The notes: generated by a model not told the origin, from the sequence alone. Counted from the first letter of the stretch, positions 23,091 to 35,480 are shown. The stretch: DNA of 64,000 nucleotides from Serripes groenlandicus (GCA_031761405.1 JASEVX010000003.1:20697849-20761848); one strand, 5' to 3'. Numbers and translations: made by a program.

Positions 23091-25089
23091 AAATATATTC
23101 GAAACCTCAACAAACCTTAAAATGCTCCGATTACTATGAAATTTGGTTTTCAAGTAGATATAGGTGTGGCGACTTCATTTCCGGTATCCAACTTTTATCC
23201 CGCGGCGGCCATTTTTTATTCAAAATGGCAGCCCAAACCTAAAAATGGTTCGATTTCGATGAAATTTGGTTTTCAAGTACATATAGGTGTGGCGAGTTCA
23301 TTCCCGCTATAGATATGGGTGTGTCGAGTTCATTCGGGTTTCAAAATTGTATCCCGCGGCAGCCATTTTAAATTCAAAATGGCCACCTTCAACTAAAAAT
23401 CCTTCGATTTTGATGAAATTTGGTTTTCAAGTAGATATAGGTGTGGCGAATTCATTTCCGATATAGAATTTTTATCCCGCGGTGTCGATTTTATATTCAA
23501 AATGGCCGCGTTATACAAAAAATGTTCAGACTTTGATGATATTTGGTTTTCAAGTAGATATAGGTCTGGCGAGTTCATTTCCGGCATCCAAATTTTATCC
23601 CCCGGGGGCCATTTTTTATTAAAAATGGCCGCTAAAACTTAAAAATTCTCAAATTTCTTTCAAGTAAATGTAAATTTTATTCCGCTATGGCCATTTTTTA
23701 TTCAAAATGGCCGCCAAAACCTAAAACCTTAAAATGCTCCGATTTTGATGAAATTTGGTTTTCAAGTACATATATCTGTGGCGAGTTCACTCGCGGTATT
23801 CACATTTTATCACGCGGCGCCCATTTGTTATTCAAAATGGCCGCCTAAAACTAAAAATGCACCGATTTCTATGAAATTTGGTTTTCAAGTACATATATAG
23901 GTGTGGTGAGATCATTACCGGTATCGAAATTTTATCCCGAGGCTGCCATTTTTTATTCAAAATGGCCGCCTAAAACTAAAAATTCTCCAATTTCGATGTA
24001 ATTTGGTTTTCAGGTAGATATGTGTGTGTCGAGTTCATTCGGGTTTCAAAATGTTATCTCGCGGCAGCCATTTTAGATTCAAAATGGCCGCCTTCAACTA
24101 AAAATCCTCCGATTTTTATGAAATTTGGTTTTCATGTACATATAGGTGTGGCGAGTTCATTTCCGATATCGAATTTTTATCCCACGGTGTCGATTTTATA
24201 TTCAAAATGGCCGCCTTATACTAAAAATGTTTAGATTTTGATGATATTTGGTTTTCAAGTAGATATAGGTCTGGCGAGTTCATTTCCGGTATCGAATTGT
24301 TATCCCGTGGCGGCTATATTTTATTCAAAATGGCCGCCGAAACCTAAAAATGCTCCGATTTTGATGAAATTTGGTTTTCAAGTTAATATAAGTGTGGCGA
24401 GTTCATTTACGGTATCAAAAATGTTATCGTGCGGCGGCCATATTTTATTCAAAATGGCCGCCAAAACCTAAAAATGCTTCGATTTCGATGAAATTTAGTT
24501 TTCCGCTATAGAAAATTTTATCTTGCGGCGGCAATTTTTTATTTAAAATGTCCACCAAAACAAAAAAATCCTCCGATTTCGATGAAATTTGGTTTTCAAG
24601 CAAATATAAATTTTATCCCACGGTGACCATTTTAGATTCAAAATGGCTGCCAAAACCTAAAAATGCTCCAATTTCGATGAAATTTGCCTTTCAAGTAGAT
24701 ATAGGTGTGGCGAGTTCATTTCCGGTATCGAATTGTTATCCCGTGGCGGCTATATTTTATTCAAAATGGCCGCCGAAACCTAAAAATGATCTGATTTTGA
24801 TGAAATTTGGTTTTCAAGTAAATATAAGTGTGGTGAGTTCATTTACGGTATCTTAAATTGTATCACGCGGCGCACATTTTTTATTCAAAATGGCTGCCAA
24901 AACAAAAAATGCTCCGATTTCGATGAAATTTGGTTTTCAAGCAAATATAAATTTTATGCCGCGGTGGCCATTTTAGATTCAAAATGGCCGCCCAAACCTT
25001 AAAATGCTCCAATTTCGATGAAATTTGGCTTTCAAGTAGATATAGGTGTGGCGAGTTCATTTCCGGTATCGAAATTTTATCCCGTGGCA
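23091..25089 (+). repeat. Sub-array 2 of the ~123-bp repeat
   Basis: About sixteen units. The first third (23310-24090) is a near-copy of 21130-21905. Some units are shortened to ~95 bp and lack the 'agatataggtgtggcgag' part (for example near 24490-24630). Frames such as 24238-24471 and 24548-24856 translate the repeat and are not genes. Confidence 0.9.
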
Positions 25090-25680
25090 GCAATTTGCCG
25101 GTTGGGGATATATATGTGACTTGCTTGCAATCACAATCAGCACTTGTTATTATTATTTTTCTTCTTCTTTACCTCCAATTTGTCCGGAGTTTTTCTAGGA
25201 GATGTATGGCGGAATCTTTATGAAAATTGGCACAAACATAGGTCTCTGCCTGAAGTTGCGCAGGTGGGTTTTAGAATTTTCAAGATGGCCGCCATTTTCG
25301 AACGGGAAGCCGTCAAAAATCAAAAAAATTCAGTCCGTCATTTGTCCGACCTAGTTCTCCTACAATGTATAACATATTGATGCCAAACTTAGTAGAAAGA
25401 ATCAACACCACATGATATTGTGTGTGCCAAAAAAAGAGGTTACTCCGTTCCTTTTTCCCAGAGTTATGCCCATTTTTAGACAACCGCCATCAAACATCAA
25501 GAAATTTCCGACTGTATTGTCCGGCCTACTTCTCCTACACCGTATAAGATATTGATGCCAAACATGGTAGAAATAATCACCAGCACATGATATTGTTTGC
25601 GCTTAAAACAGAGGTAACTCCGTTCCTATTTCACGGAGTTATGCCCCTTTTTATACTTAAAAAATGTTCAAAACCTCAAT
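25090..25680 (+). repeat. Tail plus type I head module
   Basis: The tail (25090-25155, 'gacttgcttgcaatcacaat') joins directly to a type I head like that at 22581-23090, without intervening hairpin satellite units. This places two composite copies head to tail. Confidence 0.85.
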
Positions 25681-27215
25681 AAACCTTAAAATGCTCCGAT
25701 TTCGATGAAATTTAGTTTTCAAATATATATAGGTGTGGCGACTTCTTTTTCCGGTATCGAAATTTTATCCCGCGGCGGCCATTTTTTATTCAAAATGGCT
25801 GCCTAAAACTAAAAATGCTCCGATTTTGATAAAATTTGGTTTTAAAGTTGATATGGGTGTGGCGAGTTCATTTCCGGTATCCAATTTTTATCCCGTGGCG
25901 GCTATATTTTATTTAAAATGGCCGCCGAAACCTAAAAATGCTCCGATTTTGATGAAATTTAGTTTTCAAGTAAATATAAGTGTGGGGAGTTCGTTTATAG
26001 TATTAACAATGTTATCCCGCGGCCGCCATATTTTATTCAAAATGGCCGCAGAAACCTATAAATGTTATGCTGCGGTTGCCATTTTAGATTCAAAATTCAA
26101 CTTGGTAGAAATAATCACCACCACATGATATTGTTTGCGCTTAAAACAGAGGTAGCTCAGTTCCTATTTCCCGGAGTTATGCCCCTTTTTATACTTAAAA
26201 AATGTTCAAAACCTCAATAAACCTTAAAACGCTCCGATTTCATTGAATTTTTGTTTTCAAGTAGACATAGGTGTGGCGAGTTCATTTCCGGTATCGAAAT
26301 TTTATCCCGCGGTTGCTATTTTTTATTCAAAATTGCCGCCGAAACCTAAAAATGCTCCGATCTCGATGAAATTTGGTTTTCAATTACATATAAGTGTGGC
26401 GAATTCATTCCCGGTATCGAAATTTTATTCCGCGACAGCCATTTTAAATTCAAAATGGCTGCCTAAAACTAAAAATGCTCCGATTTCGATGAAATTTGGT
26501 TTTCAAGTTGATATGGGTGTGGCGCGTTATTTTCCGGTATCGAATTTTTATCCCGTGGCGGCTATATTTTATTCAAAATGGCCGCCGAAACCTAAAAAGG
26601 CTCCGATTTTGATGAAATTTGGTTTTCAAGTAAATATAAGTGTGGCGAGTTCATTTACGGTATCCAACATTTTATCCCCCGGTGGCCATATTTTATTCAA
26701 AATGGCCGCCGAAACCTAAAATGGTTCAATTTCGATGAAATTTAGTTTTCTGCTATAGAAAATGTTATCAAGCGTCGGCCATTTTTTATTCAAAATGGCC
26801 GCCAAAACAAAAAAATGCTCCGATTTCGTTGAAATTTGGTTTTCAGGCAAATATAAATTTTATGCCGCGGTAGCCATTTTAGATTCAAAATGGCCGCCAA
26901 AACCTAAAAATGCTCCAATTTCGATGAAATTTGGCTTTCAAGTAGATATAGGTGTGGCGAATTCATTTCCGGTATTCAAAATGGCTGCCAAAACCTAAAA
27001 ATGCTCCGATTTCGATGATTTTTGGTTTTCAAGTAGATATAGGTGTGGCGAGTTCATTTCCGATATAAACAATTTATCCCGTGGCGGCCATTTTTTATTC
27101 AAAATAGCCGCCAAAATCTAAAAATGGTCCGATTTCGATAACATTTGGTTTTCAAGTAGATATAGTTGTGGCGAGTTCATTCCCGGTATCGAAATTTTAT
27201 CCTGTGGCGACAATT
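25681..27215 (+). repeat. Sub-array 3 of the ~123-bp repeat
   Basis: About twelve units. A fragment of head I ('ggtagaaataatcaccacca..aactcc') sits inside at about 26100-26230, as if by internal recombination. Frames 25733-26128 and 26243-26719 follow the repeat. Confidence 0.9.
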
Positions 27216-27480
27216 TGCCGGTTTTGGGGATTATGATGTGACTTGCTTGCAATCACAACCAGTACTTGTCATTATTTTTTTTTTTTTCTTCTTATTTTTC
27301 TTTCCATTCACCTTTGTCCGGTGATTTACTCGGAGATGCTTAAACCGGTCTTAATGAAACTTTGTAAAAAGATAGGCCACCACTCATAGATGCGCGTTTG
27401 ACTTTCGGAATTTTCAAAATCGTCGCCATTTGAAAATGGCAGCCGACGGGGCGAAACCTAAATAAAGCGCAAAGTGCTCC
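27216..27480 (+). repeat. Tail plus type II head module
   Basis: The tail at 27218-27275 is followed by a different head: 'ttccattcacctttgtccgg', 'tgatttactcggagatgc', 'aatgaaactttg', 'gcgcgtttgactttcggaat'. It recurs at about 29090-29290 and 29826-30066. Confidence 0.85.
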
Positions 27481-27914
27481 GATTTCAATGAAATTTGGTT
27501 TTAAGGTAGATATAGATGTGGTGAGTTCAAGTCCGGTTTAGAATTTTTTTTCTCGCGTGGCACTTTCAATATGGCCGCCAAAAAGACGGGGAAACTTGAA
27601 CGTTGTGCGATTTCATCGCAATTTGATTTAAAAAATAGCTTTTTATGTGGCGAGTTTATTTCCGGTATCGTAATTTTATCCCGTAAAAAAAATATATAAA
27701 ACATAAAAATGCTCCGATTTCGATGAAATTTGGTTTTCAAGTAGATATGGGTGTGGCGATTTCGTTTCCGATATCAAAATTTTATCCCGTGGTGACCATT
27801 TTTTATTCAAAATGGCCGCCAAAACATAAAAATGCTCCGATTTTGATGAAATTTGGTTTTGAAGTAAATATAGGTGTGGCGAATTCATTCCCGGTGTCGA
27901 AATTTTATCCCGTG
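27481..27914 (+). repeat. Sub-array 4 of the ~123-bp repeat
   Basis: About four units. The first two are diverged, with 'tctcgcgtggcactttcaat' and 'aagacggggaaacttgaac', a variant that always follows a type II head (also near 29360). Confidence 0.85.
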
Positions 27915-28140
27915 GCGACAATTTGCCGGTTTTGGGGATATATGTGACTTGCTTGCAATCACAATCAGTACTTGTTATTACATCCCAACAACAAAGTTGG
28001 GGGATATGTTGTTTTTGCACAGTTTCTTATTATTATATCCCCAACAACAAAGTTGGGGGATATGTTGTTTTTGCACCGTTTCTTATTATATCCCCAACAA
28101 CAAAGTTGGGGGATATATTGTTTTTGCACCGTTTCTTATT
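27915..28140 (+). repeat. Tail plus three hairpin-satellite units
   Basis: After the tail, three units with the ATCCCCAAC / GTTGGGGGAT stem start near 27983, 28038 and 28091. The first two have 'gatatgttg' where the 22.1-22.6 kb array has 'gatatattg'. Confidence 0.9.
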
Positions 28141-28675
28141 ATTATTATTATTTTTCTTCTTCTTTACCTCCAATTTGTCCGGAGTTTTTCTAGGAGATGT
28201 ATGGAGGGATCTTTATGAAAATTGGCACAAACAAAGGTCTCCGCCTGAAGTTGCGCAGGTGGGTTTTAGAATTTCCAAGATGGCCGCCATTTCCGAACGG
28301 GAAGCCATCAAAAATAAAAAAAAATCAGTTCATCATTTGTCCGGCCTACTGCTCCTACACCGTATAACATATTTATGCCAAACTTAGTAGAAATAATCGA
28401 CAGCACATGATATTGTGTGTGCCAAAAAAAGAGGTAACTCCGTTCCTTATTCCCAGAGTTATGCCCATTTCTAGACAACCGCCGTCAAACAGCAAGAAAT
28501 TTCGGTCCGTATTGTCCGGCCTACTTCTCCTACACCGTATAAGATATTGATGCCAAACTTGGAAGAAATAATCACCAGCACATGATATTGTGTGCACTCA
28601 AAAAAGAGGTAACTCCGTTCCTATTTCCCGGAGTTATGCCTCTTTTTATACTTAACAAATGTTAGAAACCACAAC
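28141..28675 (+). repeat. Head module type I, third copy
   Basis: Same text as 22581-23090, including 'aatttgtccggagttttt', 'gcctgaagttgcgcaggtgg' and the duplicated 'aactccgttcc' blocks. Confidence 0.85.
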
Positions 28676-28985
28676 AAACCTCAAAGTTTGGTTTTCAAGT
28701 ACATATAGGTGTGGCGAGTTCATTCCCGGTATCCAAATTTTCTCCCGCGGCATCCATTTTAGATTCAAAATGGCCGCCTAAAACTAAAAATGCTCCGATT
28801 TCGATGAAATTTGGTTTTTAAGTAGGTAAAGGTGTGGCGAGTTCATTTCCGGTATCATAATTTTCTCCCGCGGCATCCATTTTAGATTCAAAATGGCCGC
28901 CTTAAACTAAAAATGCTCCGATTTCGATGAAATTTGGTTTTCAAGTAGATATAGGTGTGACGAGTTTATTTCCAGTATTAAAATT
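28676..28985 (+). repeat. Sub-array 5 of the ~123-bp repeat
   Basis: About three units with 'tctcccgcggcatccatttt' and AAAATGGCCGCC. Confidence 0.85.
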
Positions 28986-29290
28986 GGGGATATATTGTTT
29001 TTACTCCGTTTCTTATTATTATTATTATTATTATTATATCCCCAAAACATAGTTTGGGGATATATTGATTTTATTCTGTTTCTTCTTATTATTATTATTT
29101 TTTTTTATTATTTTTCTTTCCATTCACCTTTGTCCGGTGATTTACTCGGAGATGCTTTAACCGCTGTTAATGAAACTTTGCACAAAGATAGGCAACCACT
29201 CATAGCATGCGCGTTTGACTTTCGGAATCTTCAAAATAGTCGCCATTTTAAAACGGCAGCCAACGGGGCGAAACCTCAAAAAAGCGCAAA
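28986..29290 (+). repeat. Diverged hairpin units plus type II head
   Basis: Two diverged hairpin-satellite units ('ggggatatattgtttttact', 'tatccccaaaacatagtttg', long ATT runs) are followed by a type II head. Confidence 0.75.
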
Positions 29291-29750
29291 GTGCTCCGAT
29301 TTCGATGAAATTTGGTTTTACGTTACATATAGATGTGGCGACTTCAAGTCCGGTTTCGAAATTTTATCCTCGCGTGCCACTTTCAATATGGTCGCCAAAA
29401 AGGCGGGAAAACTTGAACGTTGTCCGATTTCATCGCAATTTGATTTAAAAAATAGATTTTGATGTGGCGAGTTTACTTCCGGTATCGAAATGTTATCCCG
29501 CGGTGGCCATTTTTTATTAAAAATGGCTGCCAAAACCTAAAAATGCTCCAATTTTGATAAAATTTGGTTTTCAAGTAGATATAGGTGTGGCGAGTTAATT
29601 TACGATATCAAAATTTTATCCCGTGGTGGCCATTTTTTATTCAAAATGGCCGCCAAAACCTAAAAATGCTCCGATTTCGATGAAATTTGGTTTTCAAGTA
29701 AATATAGGTGTGGCAAGCTCATTTCCGGTACCGAGATTTTATCCCGTGGC
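29291..29750 (+). repeat. Sub-array 6 of the ~123-bp repeat
   Basis: About four units, starting with the type-II-specific variant and ending with canonical units. Confidence 0.85.
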
Positions 29751-30066
29751 GACAATTTGCCGGTTTTGGGGATATGATGTGACTTGCTTGCAATCACAAC
29801 CAGTACTTGTTATTATTATTATTTTTTTTTTTTTTTTTCTTATTTTTCTTTCCATTCAACTTTGTCCGGTGATTTACTCAGAGATGCTTGAACCGCTCTT
29901 AATGAAACTTTGCACAAAGATAGGCCACCACTCATAGATGCGCGTTTGACTTTCGGAATTTTCAAAATAGTCGCCATTTTAAAATGGCAGCCGACGGGGC
30001 GAAACCTCAAACAAGCGCAAAGTGCTCCGATTTCGATGAAATTTGGTTTTAAGGTAGATATAGATA
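29751..30066 (+). repeat. Tail plus truncated type II head, right end of the composite region
   Basis: The tail is followed by a type II head and the first ~45 bp of another 123-bp unit, which stops at 'aaggtagatatagat' and passes abruptly into unrelated AT-rich DNA at about 30066. Confidence 0.8.
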
Positions 30067-32476
30067 CACTTTTTTTTAAATACTTTATTTTTCACTTATA
30101 AAATGATTAAATGCTTAATGTTCAATTTATTTAAAAAGAGTATTTTGTGAAAGATTTATAACGACGTATAGTCGATCACAGTGGGAAGTAATACTTACCA
30201 CCAAGTGCCTGAGATAAAACAATGTTATATAGCGATTCTAGTTTGTTTTATATCAGTTAACCAGATTATATTGGAAGATATGACTCTGGTTTGAATTTAA
30301 TGGGGGTCACATCACATGAAAAGCGATCATTATGAATTTGCGACCAGTGAAGACCAGATCAGACTGTTAAGTTTCTGGAGGATCTTCCCAGTTAGCTAAA
30401 ATTGAAATGATCCTGCGCAACCTCCATAATGGTTCAAGCCCAAACCCGACAAGTACAAAAAGTGCTACCTCTCCAGAACAATATCTGGCGGAAGCAAAAA
30501 ATACAGCCGTTCTAAAGAAGAGTTGCCCTTGTAAGAACTATATTTTGGCGCATCTGCATGCAGTTTATTTTAGACAACATTGTTGGAAATGGGGGATTCT
30601 TTCGTGACGAACAATATTGCCTTTACTCACAATGTGTTCCACTTCGTCCAACGTGTAAGCTGTCCATATTATGCACTTGCTTACTTGTTTTATCGTTGGC
30701 ATATGGAACATATTACACTGTCGTTCTTAAGAGGTTGTCACTCGAAAGATGCTTCATTTCGAGACGTTTCAACGTATGACGATTGATATTTATTGCCATG
30801 TATTTCAAAAATTTCCGTATGTCGGTTTTCGAGCGACATAACGTCCATTGTTAACGCTTACAGTGCTTTTAGTGTGCCTAGGCTATAAAGCATAATATGT
30901 CTTAAATGCAAATCAATAGGGATCCGATCCATATTTACAGTGTCATATCGATTTTCATAAATTCTAACTATTGAATGAATAAACTAGGATCGATTTACAT
31001 TTAGGTTTGAAGTACGGTGATCAATAGTATTTATTTAGATTATTGTTTAAGTCACTACGTGATAAAATGAGAAGAATTGCATTGGTCACCAGAATGCCCG
31101 TCACATTTTCAAATAGCGTTTGACCAGGGAGACCATTGTTTTAACATGCCTTCTATCATTTTATAGAGTATTGATTCCTATTAAATGACGTCAATTGTCA
31201 CTTTGAATTGCATGAAGAGCATTCAAAGAACTGTCCTTTTTTTAGAGCTCACGGCTTAATGTCCTAAATAATAATGAAGCGCTCATTGAACAAATCAATA
31301 CATATTCTTTATCTATGGTTCAACGCGAAACAGTTGTAACTGCTTCAAATATAATATACGGTAAAAAGAGTTTCGAGTACACACGATTAACATATTTTTA
31401 CCCTTGTTCACTATATTATTATATTGTGCAGCAGATATGGTATTCAAAATCGCTTGCTATGAAAAAGACAGAGAAAATAGTGATTTACTAAATAGAAACA
31501 AACAACAATTAGGGAAAAGTTAAACATGTTCAACATTATAAGAATCGTTGCCTCAAGAACGACAAATTTCATGTATAACAGGATAAGTGAACATACCAAT
31601 GGCAATTCGTATAAATGGATCAGACATTTAAAGAGATATGATGTTTAAAGAGATAAGAAGTTTTAATAGTTTACACATTTTTTACGGAACAGTTATTAAA
31701 CGTGACAGGGATATAGTTTATTTTGTTTCGAAAGGTACTAAAATAATTAATGACATATATAATCAATAATTAGACAAATGGGTTACAATTCGAGATACAG
31801 TTCGTGGAAAGCTTCCTAATTTCCATCTTATCAGAGTATGTTCTCTTTTGACGGTCATTATAGTAGCTGTAAATCACGCCTGGCGTAAAAAGTGAAAAAT
31901 GAAGATTAAGACTCGAAGAAACATGTGAACAAACATGTCTAAAGGAGTATCTATGTGCATGAGTGCGGTGACCAGGATACAACCGTTACGTAATAAAACA
32001 CTTGTAGAAAAAGACTTGCATGAGCCCGTGCCACGGATCAAAATGTATACATCTTTACTGAATTTCTAATTGGCGAACAGACCTCGAGAACACGCATGCC
32101 GATCCGGATAAACACAAGTCACAATGCATTGCGGATTAGTTATAATAGAAGAAACAAAAGGTAGTTAATATTAAGTAAAATATTAATTGTAATAATAATA
32201 CCGATCTTCTCTTGGTGTCGTGATACTTTTGAACAAAGTTAAAGAAATCTGGAAAGAAAGTATGTATATTTAGGCTATGTATGAATGTAAAACATATATA
32301 AGCTTCAATTGACTTCGGACTAATAAGCTTTCACAGGTATATAGCCAGTTTAGTTAGCTTTTCCATTCTTTTGCTTAACAAAACTTCGGACTATCTGGAT
32401 TTTACAGGTATAAAACAAATGTAAGAAAAGTAATAATATATATAAATATTTAAACTTTAAATATTTTAACTGTGAT
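30067..32476. other. Unique DNA with two weak open frames, no supported gene
   Basis: The frames at 30407-30607, 30558-30779 and 30580-30786 overlap in different phases. One (30558) has a hydrophobic stretch LSILCTCLLVLSLAYG, and 'tttattttag' before 30575 could be an acceptor. Overlap in three phases and the lack of any recognisable domain keep me from calling a gene. The rest is AT-rich and featureless. The frame 31770-31982 (minus) is unsupported. Confidence 0.4.
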
Positions 32477-33279
32477 CCTTTATCGACTCCATGTAATTTG
32501 ACCCACACGAAATTTGACCACACACATTTTACCACTGTAATTTTGACCATAGTGCATTTTGACCACTGGTAATTTGACCACAGTAATTTGACCACATGGT
32601 AAGTTGACCACAGTAACTTGACACAGTAGTATTTGACCACAGTAATTTACAACAGTAGCTTGACCACAGTAACTTGACCACAGGAAATTACAAGGGTCTA
32701 CCTCAGACAAGTTACAATTGTTAAATAATCTAAGACAAGTTTACAATAGTTGAATAAACTAAGACACAATATATTATAGTTGGTAAAAATTGTGGTCCGA
32801 CCAAATGTGGCTGTGAAAGTTACGTACTATTGTTGTCTGCAGTTGAAAACAAATACAATTATATTTGACGTCCAGCACGAACATTCGATATTTACTCGAA
32901 TGATCGAATGCAATTATGTATTTTCGATATTAGTTTTCAAATAAGTCCTTTGACATATTGGGTCCCACAATTTTACCACTATAACATTAGTTCAGTTTAT
33001 TTTACTCTGTTGTAAACTAGACCCTGGTACACTTTATGTGGTCAACTTACTGTGGTCAAGTGCTGTGGTCAACTTACGTGTGTCAACATTACTGTGATCA
33101 ATCAGTACTGTGGTCAATTTACTGTGGGTCAAATTACTGTGGTCAATTTTCCAGGTAGTCAATTGTACTGTGGTCAATTATACATGGGGTGCAACTTTCG
33201 TGTGGTTAAATTACTGTGGTCAAAATTGTGTGCTCGTCAAATTTCTTCTGTGGTCAAGTTAACGAGTACCCCCTTTATC
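32477..33279. mobile_element. Foldback element made of TGTGGTCAA motif arrays, candidate 8-bp TSD
   Basis: A left array (32490-32695, about 13 motifs of the TTGACCACAGTAA type, ~16-bp period) faces a right array in inverse orientation (33038-33262, about 15 motifs of the TTACTGTGGTCAA type) across a ~340-bp AT-rich spacer. CCTTTATC occurs immediately outside both ends (32477-32484 and 33272-33279), and ACTC...GTTAACTTGACC-like ends are weakly inverted. An 8-bp duplication is typical of hAT transposons, so this looks like a non-autonomous hAT-type foldback. No transposase is present. Confidence 0.7.
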
Positions 33280-33900
33280 ATGCCTTATCGGCGGCGGTTC
33301 GTGTTATTGAAATGGATTTTTATCAGAATATTGGTTACATTATCTATTTATAACGTCCATATACAAACTCGCCTATGGAAGCTAATTCATTTTACATAGG
33401 CGACCCATTGATAGCATCAAATCATTATCTGCTTTGGTCTTATCCACAAACCAACACACGGGTCACACAAAGCAACTACAGTCTAAACTATAAAGTCTCA
33501 TTTCTATACAACACCAACAAGGCACCAATAGTGCTGCAAAACTGACCTTTTACCTGTGAGCAGTGAGAAGTCAAAATCCCGCAGTGTGATTTTACTTCAT
33601 ATTCAGAACATACATGTTGTTCTTTAAAATGGCGCTTATTGTGTCCAATATATCTTAAACAAAGAATGTAACGGTTATACAATCAGTTAGAGAGTATTCA
33701 AATTAATAAAAAACCTGTCAATCTTACAACACAACCATTCCATGACTAATGGGGAGCCGGCAGTGCTCCCTTGACATTTTGCTGAAGAAATCAACAGACG
33801 AGGCGACACTTTATAGTAAATTTTCTAATTCTCTCATTCCACCCTAAAAACGTGCGGGACGTTGGCTGCCATAGTGGTCTTACAGCCATCAATTTCTTCT
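33280..33900. other. Unique DNA, no gene seen
   Basis: The short minus frame at 33488-33682 has no recognisable domain. Nothing else supported. Confidence 0.4.
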
Positions 33901-33901
33901 C

Positions 33902-34252
33902 TCACAGCCTTTTCCTTGAGACATATAGCAAATACGCCTTTCTCCCGTTCTTTCCGTTACCCTCATCATTCCTTAAAACTTCATACGTGCACGGGTAATC
34001 CCCTGCAACTTCACGTGTTGCAAGATCTTCATGTTTAATTTCCTCTGCCCATGTGTTTCTTTTGTTGGTCTCTAGGCTCTCACTATGATCAGTTAATTGA
34101 CGTAAAACTATGTTTTGATCGAGTTGGTGTGTGTTATTTCCTCTGGGATTTCAGCTTCTTTATAAGTCAACCCTGAGTGTTTCAAATGTGATGAATACTG
34201 CTGCACTACTGCTGCACTATCTGCCTGCACCTCTGCTGCCTGAATTGAATTG
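33902..34252 (-). pseudogene. Possible decayed coding fragment of unknown family
   Basis: Two minus-strand segments read like protein rather than AT-rich noise. One, about 34250-34105, contains AAVVQQYSSHLKHSG, TYKEAEIPEEI and a stop. The second, in another frame, about 34078-33902, contains TWAEEIKHEDLATREVAGDY, AYLLYVSRKR and a stop. A frameshift or intron would be needed to join them. No start, no domain, and no copy elsewhere in the window. Confidence 0.25.
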
Positions 34253-35125
34253 GACGACTTTTGTTTTCATTCAGTTGAAAAAAAAGATAAATGAATGACC
34301 TATTAATTCACGCAAGCTCCTGGGTCTTGAAGCCAGCTCAACGTGCCCGTTGATCCTGGACAAGATACAACGAGTATGTGAACTAGCATAGTAAGGAATG
34401 AAAACTTTAATCGAAAAACGTATATGAGCTTCAGCAGGATCACACGCACATATGCTAGTGGCATGGTCTGGAACAACTGACAGCGAAATTAAATAATAGT
34501 ACAATGCCACTAAAATCAGACAGACACAATCAATCAAAATTTTACAATTTTCTTCATATTATAATTCCCGTCTGATCCTCAACAGATATGGGACCAGGCT
34601 TTTACCCAAAAGTGTCTTACACCTGTGAGCAACATTATTGTATTGAACATACCTTCGAAAACGTAACCATAAGCAAAGCTAAAGGTCAAAATGATCTTTG
34701 CAAAAAGGCTCAAAGCATAAGAATTTCACACCAATTCCAAGACTCCATTATCCAAGGAAAATGTCCATGTCACCTATAAATCCACATACATCACAGCACC
34801 CATTCTTCCAAAAAGGGGGTGAACCGGTAAAAAATGTAATTCAGCAATCTCCTGGAACTTCTTCTTGTTTAAGGCTACGTAATCATACCACTTCGACCAG
34901 CATGCGTTGCTTAGATGCTCAACTCGCTATTCTACAGAAACACAGTTCAGCCTGATAGCTGACGATCTAGCACAAAAGCTGTATGTAGGTGTACTGGTGG
35001 ACTTCATATTTATTTAGTTTCTAGGGCCTTGACTTAATTCTGACACAATTGACTACTGGTGTACCCACAATAGAACAGGGTCTGATGTAAGAGAGCTTGT
35101 ACACTACATACCAGTACTCTTGAAT
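34253..35125. other. Unique DNA, no supported gene
   Basis: Frames 34271-34537 (minus), 34588-34779 and 34698-34955 overlap or contradict one another and show no domain. Confidence 0.4.
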
Positions 35126-35480
35126 ATATTAGTCGTAGAGAGGAGAGAAGAGATAGAGAGATGAAAGAGGACTGATTAGAAGAGAGGATAATACAGAGAG
35201 AGGATGAGAGAGAGAGAGGAGAGAGAGAAGAATGAGGAAGAAGAGAGAGAGAGAGAAGAAGAGGAGAGAGGAGAGACACACGACACACACACACACACAC
35301 AACACACACACACACACACCACACCCACACACACACACACACACACACATACACACACACACACACACACAACACACACACACACAGAGACCAGACAGAC
35401 AGACAGAGACAGAGACAGAGACAGAGACAGAGACAGAGACAGAGACAGACAGAACAGAGATGAGAGAGTTATTCAGACAG
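35126..35480 (+). repeat. Compound microsatellite (GA)n-(CA)n-(CAGA/GACAGA)n
   Basis: A GAGA/GAAGAGA purine tract (about 35130-35275) runs into (CA)n with interruptions (35275-35390), then (GACAGA)n (35395-35455), ending at the assembly gap. All open frames here are simple-sequence translations. Confidence 0.95.

Noticed and set aside
23393..27998. Many 70-158-codon frames with SFPVSKFYP, KMAAKT and NAPISMKFGFQV motifs
   Set aside because: Direct translations of the 123-bp repeat on both strands. They shift between phases and carry no independent start or domain.
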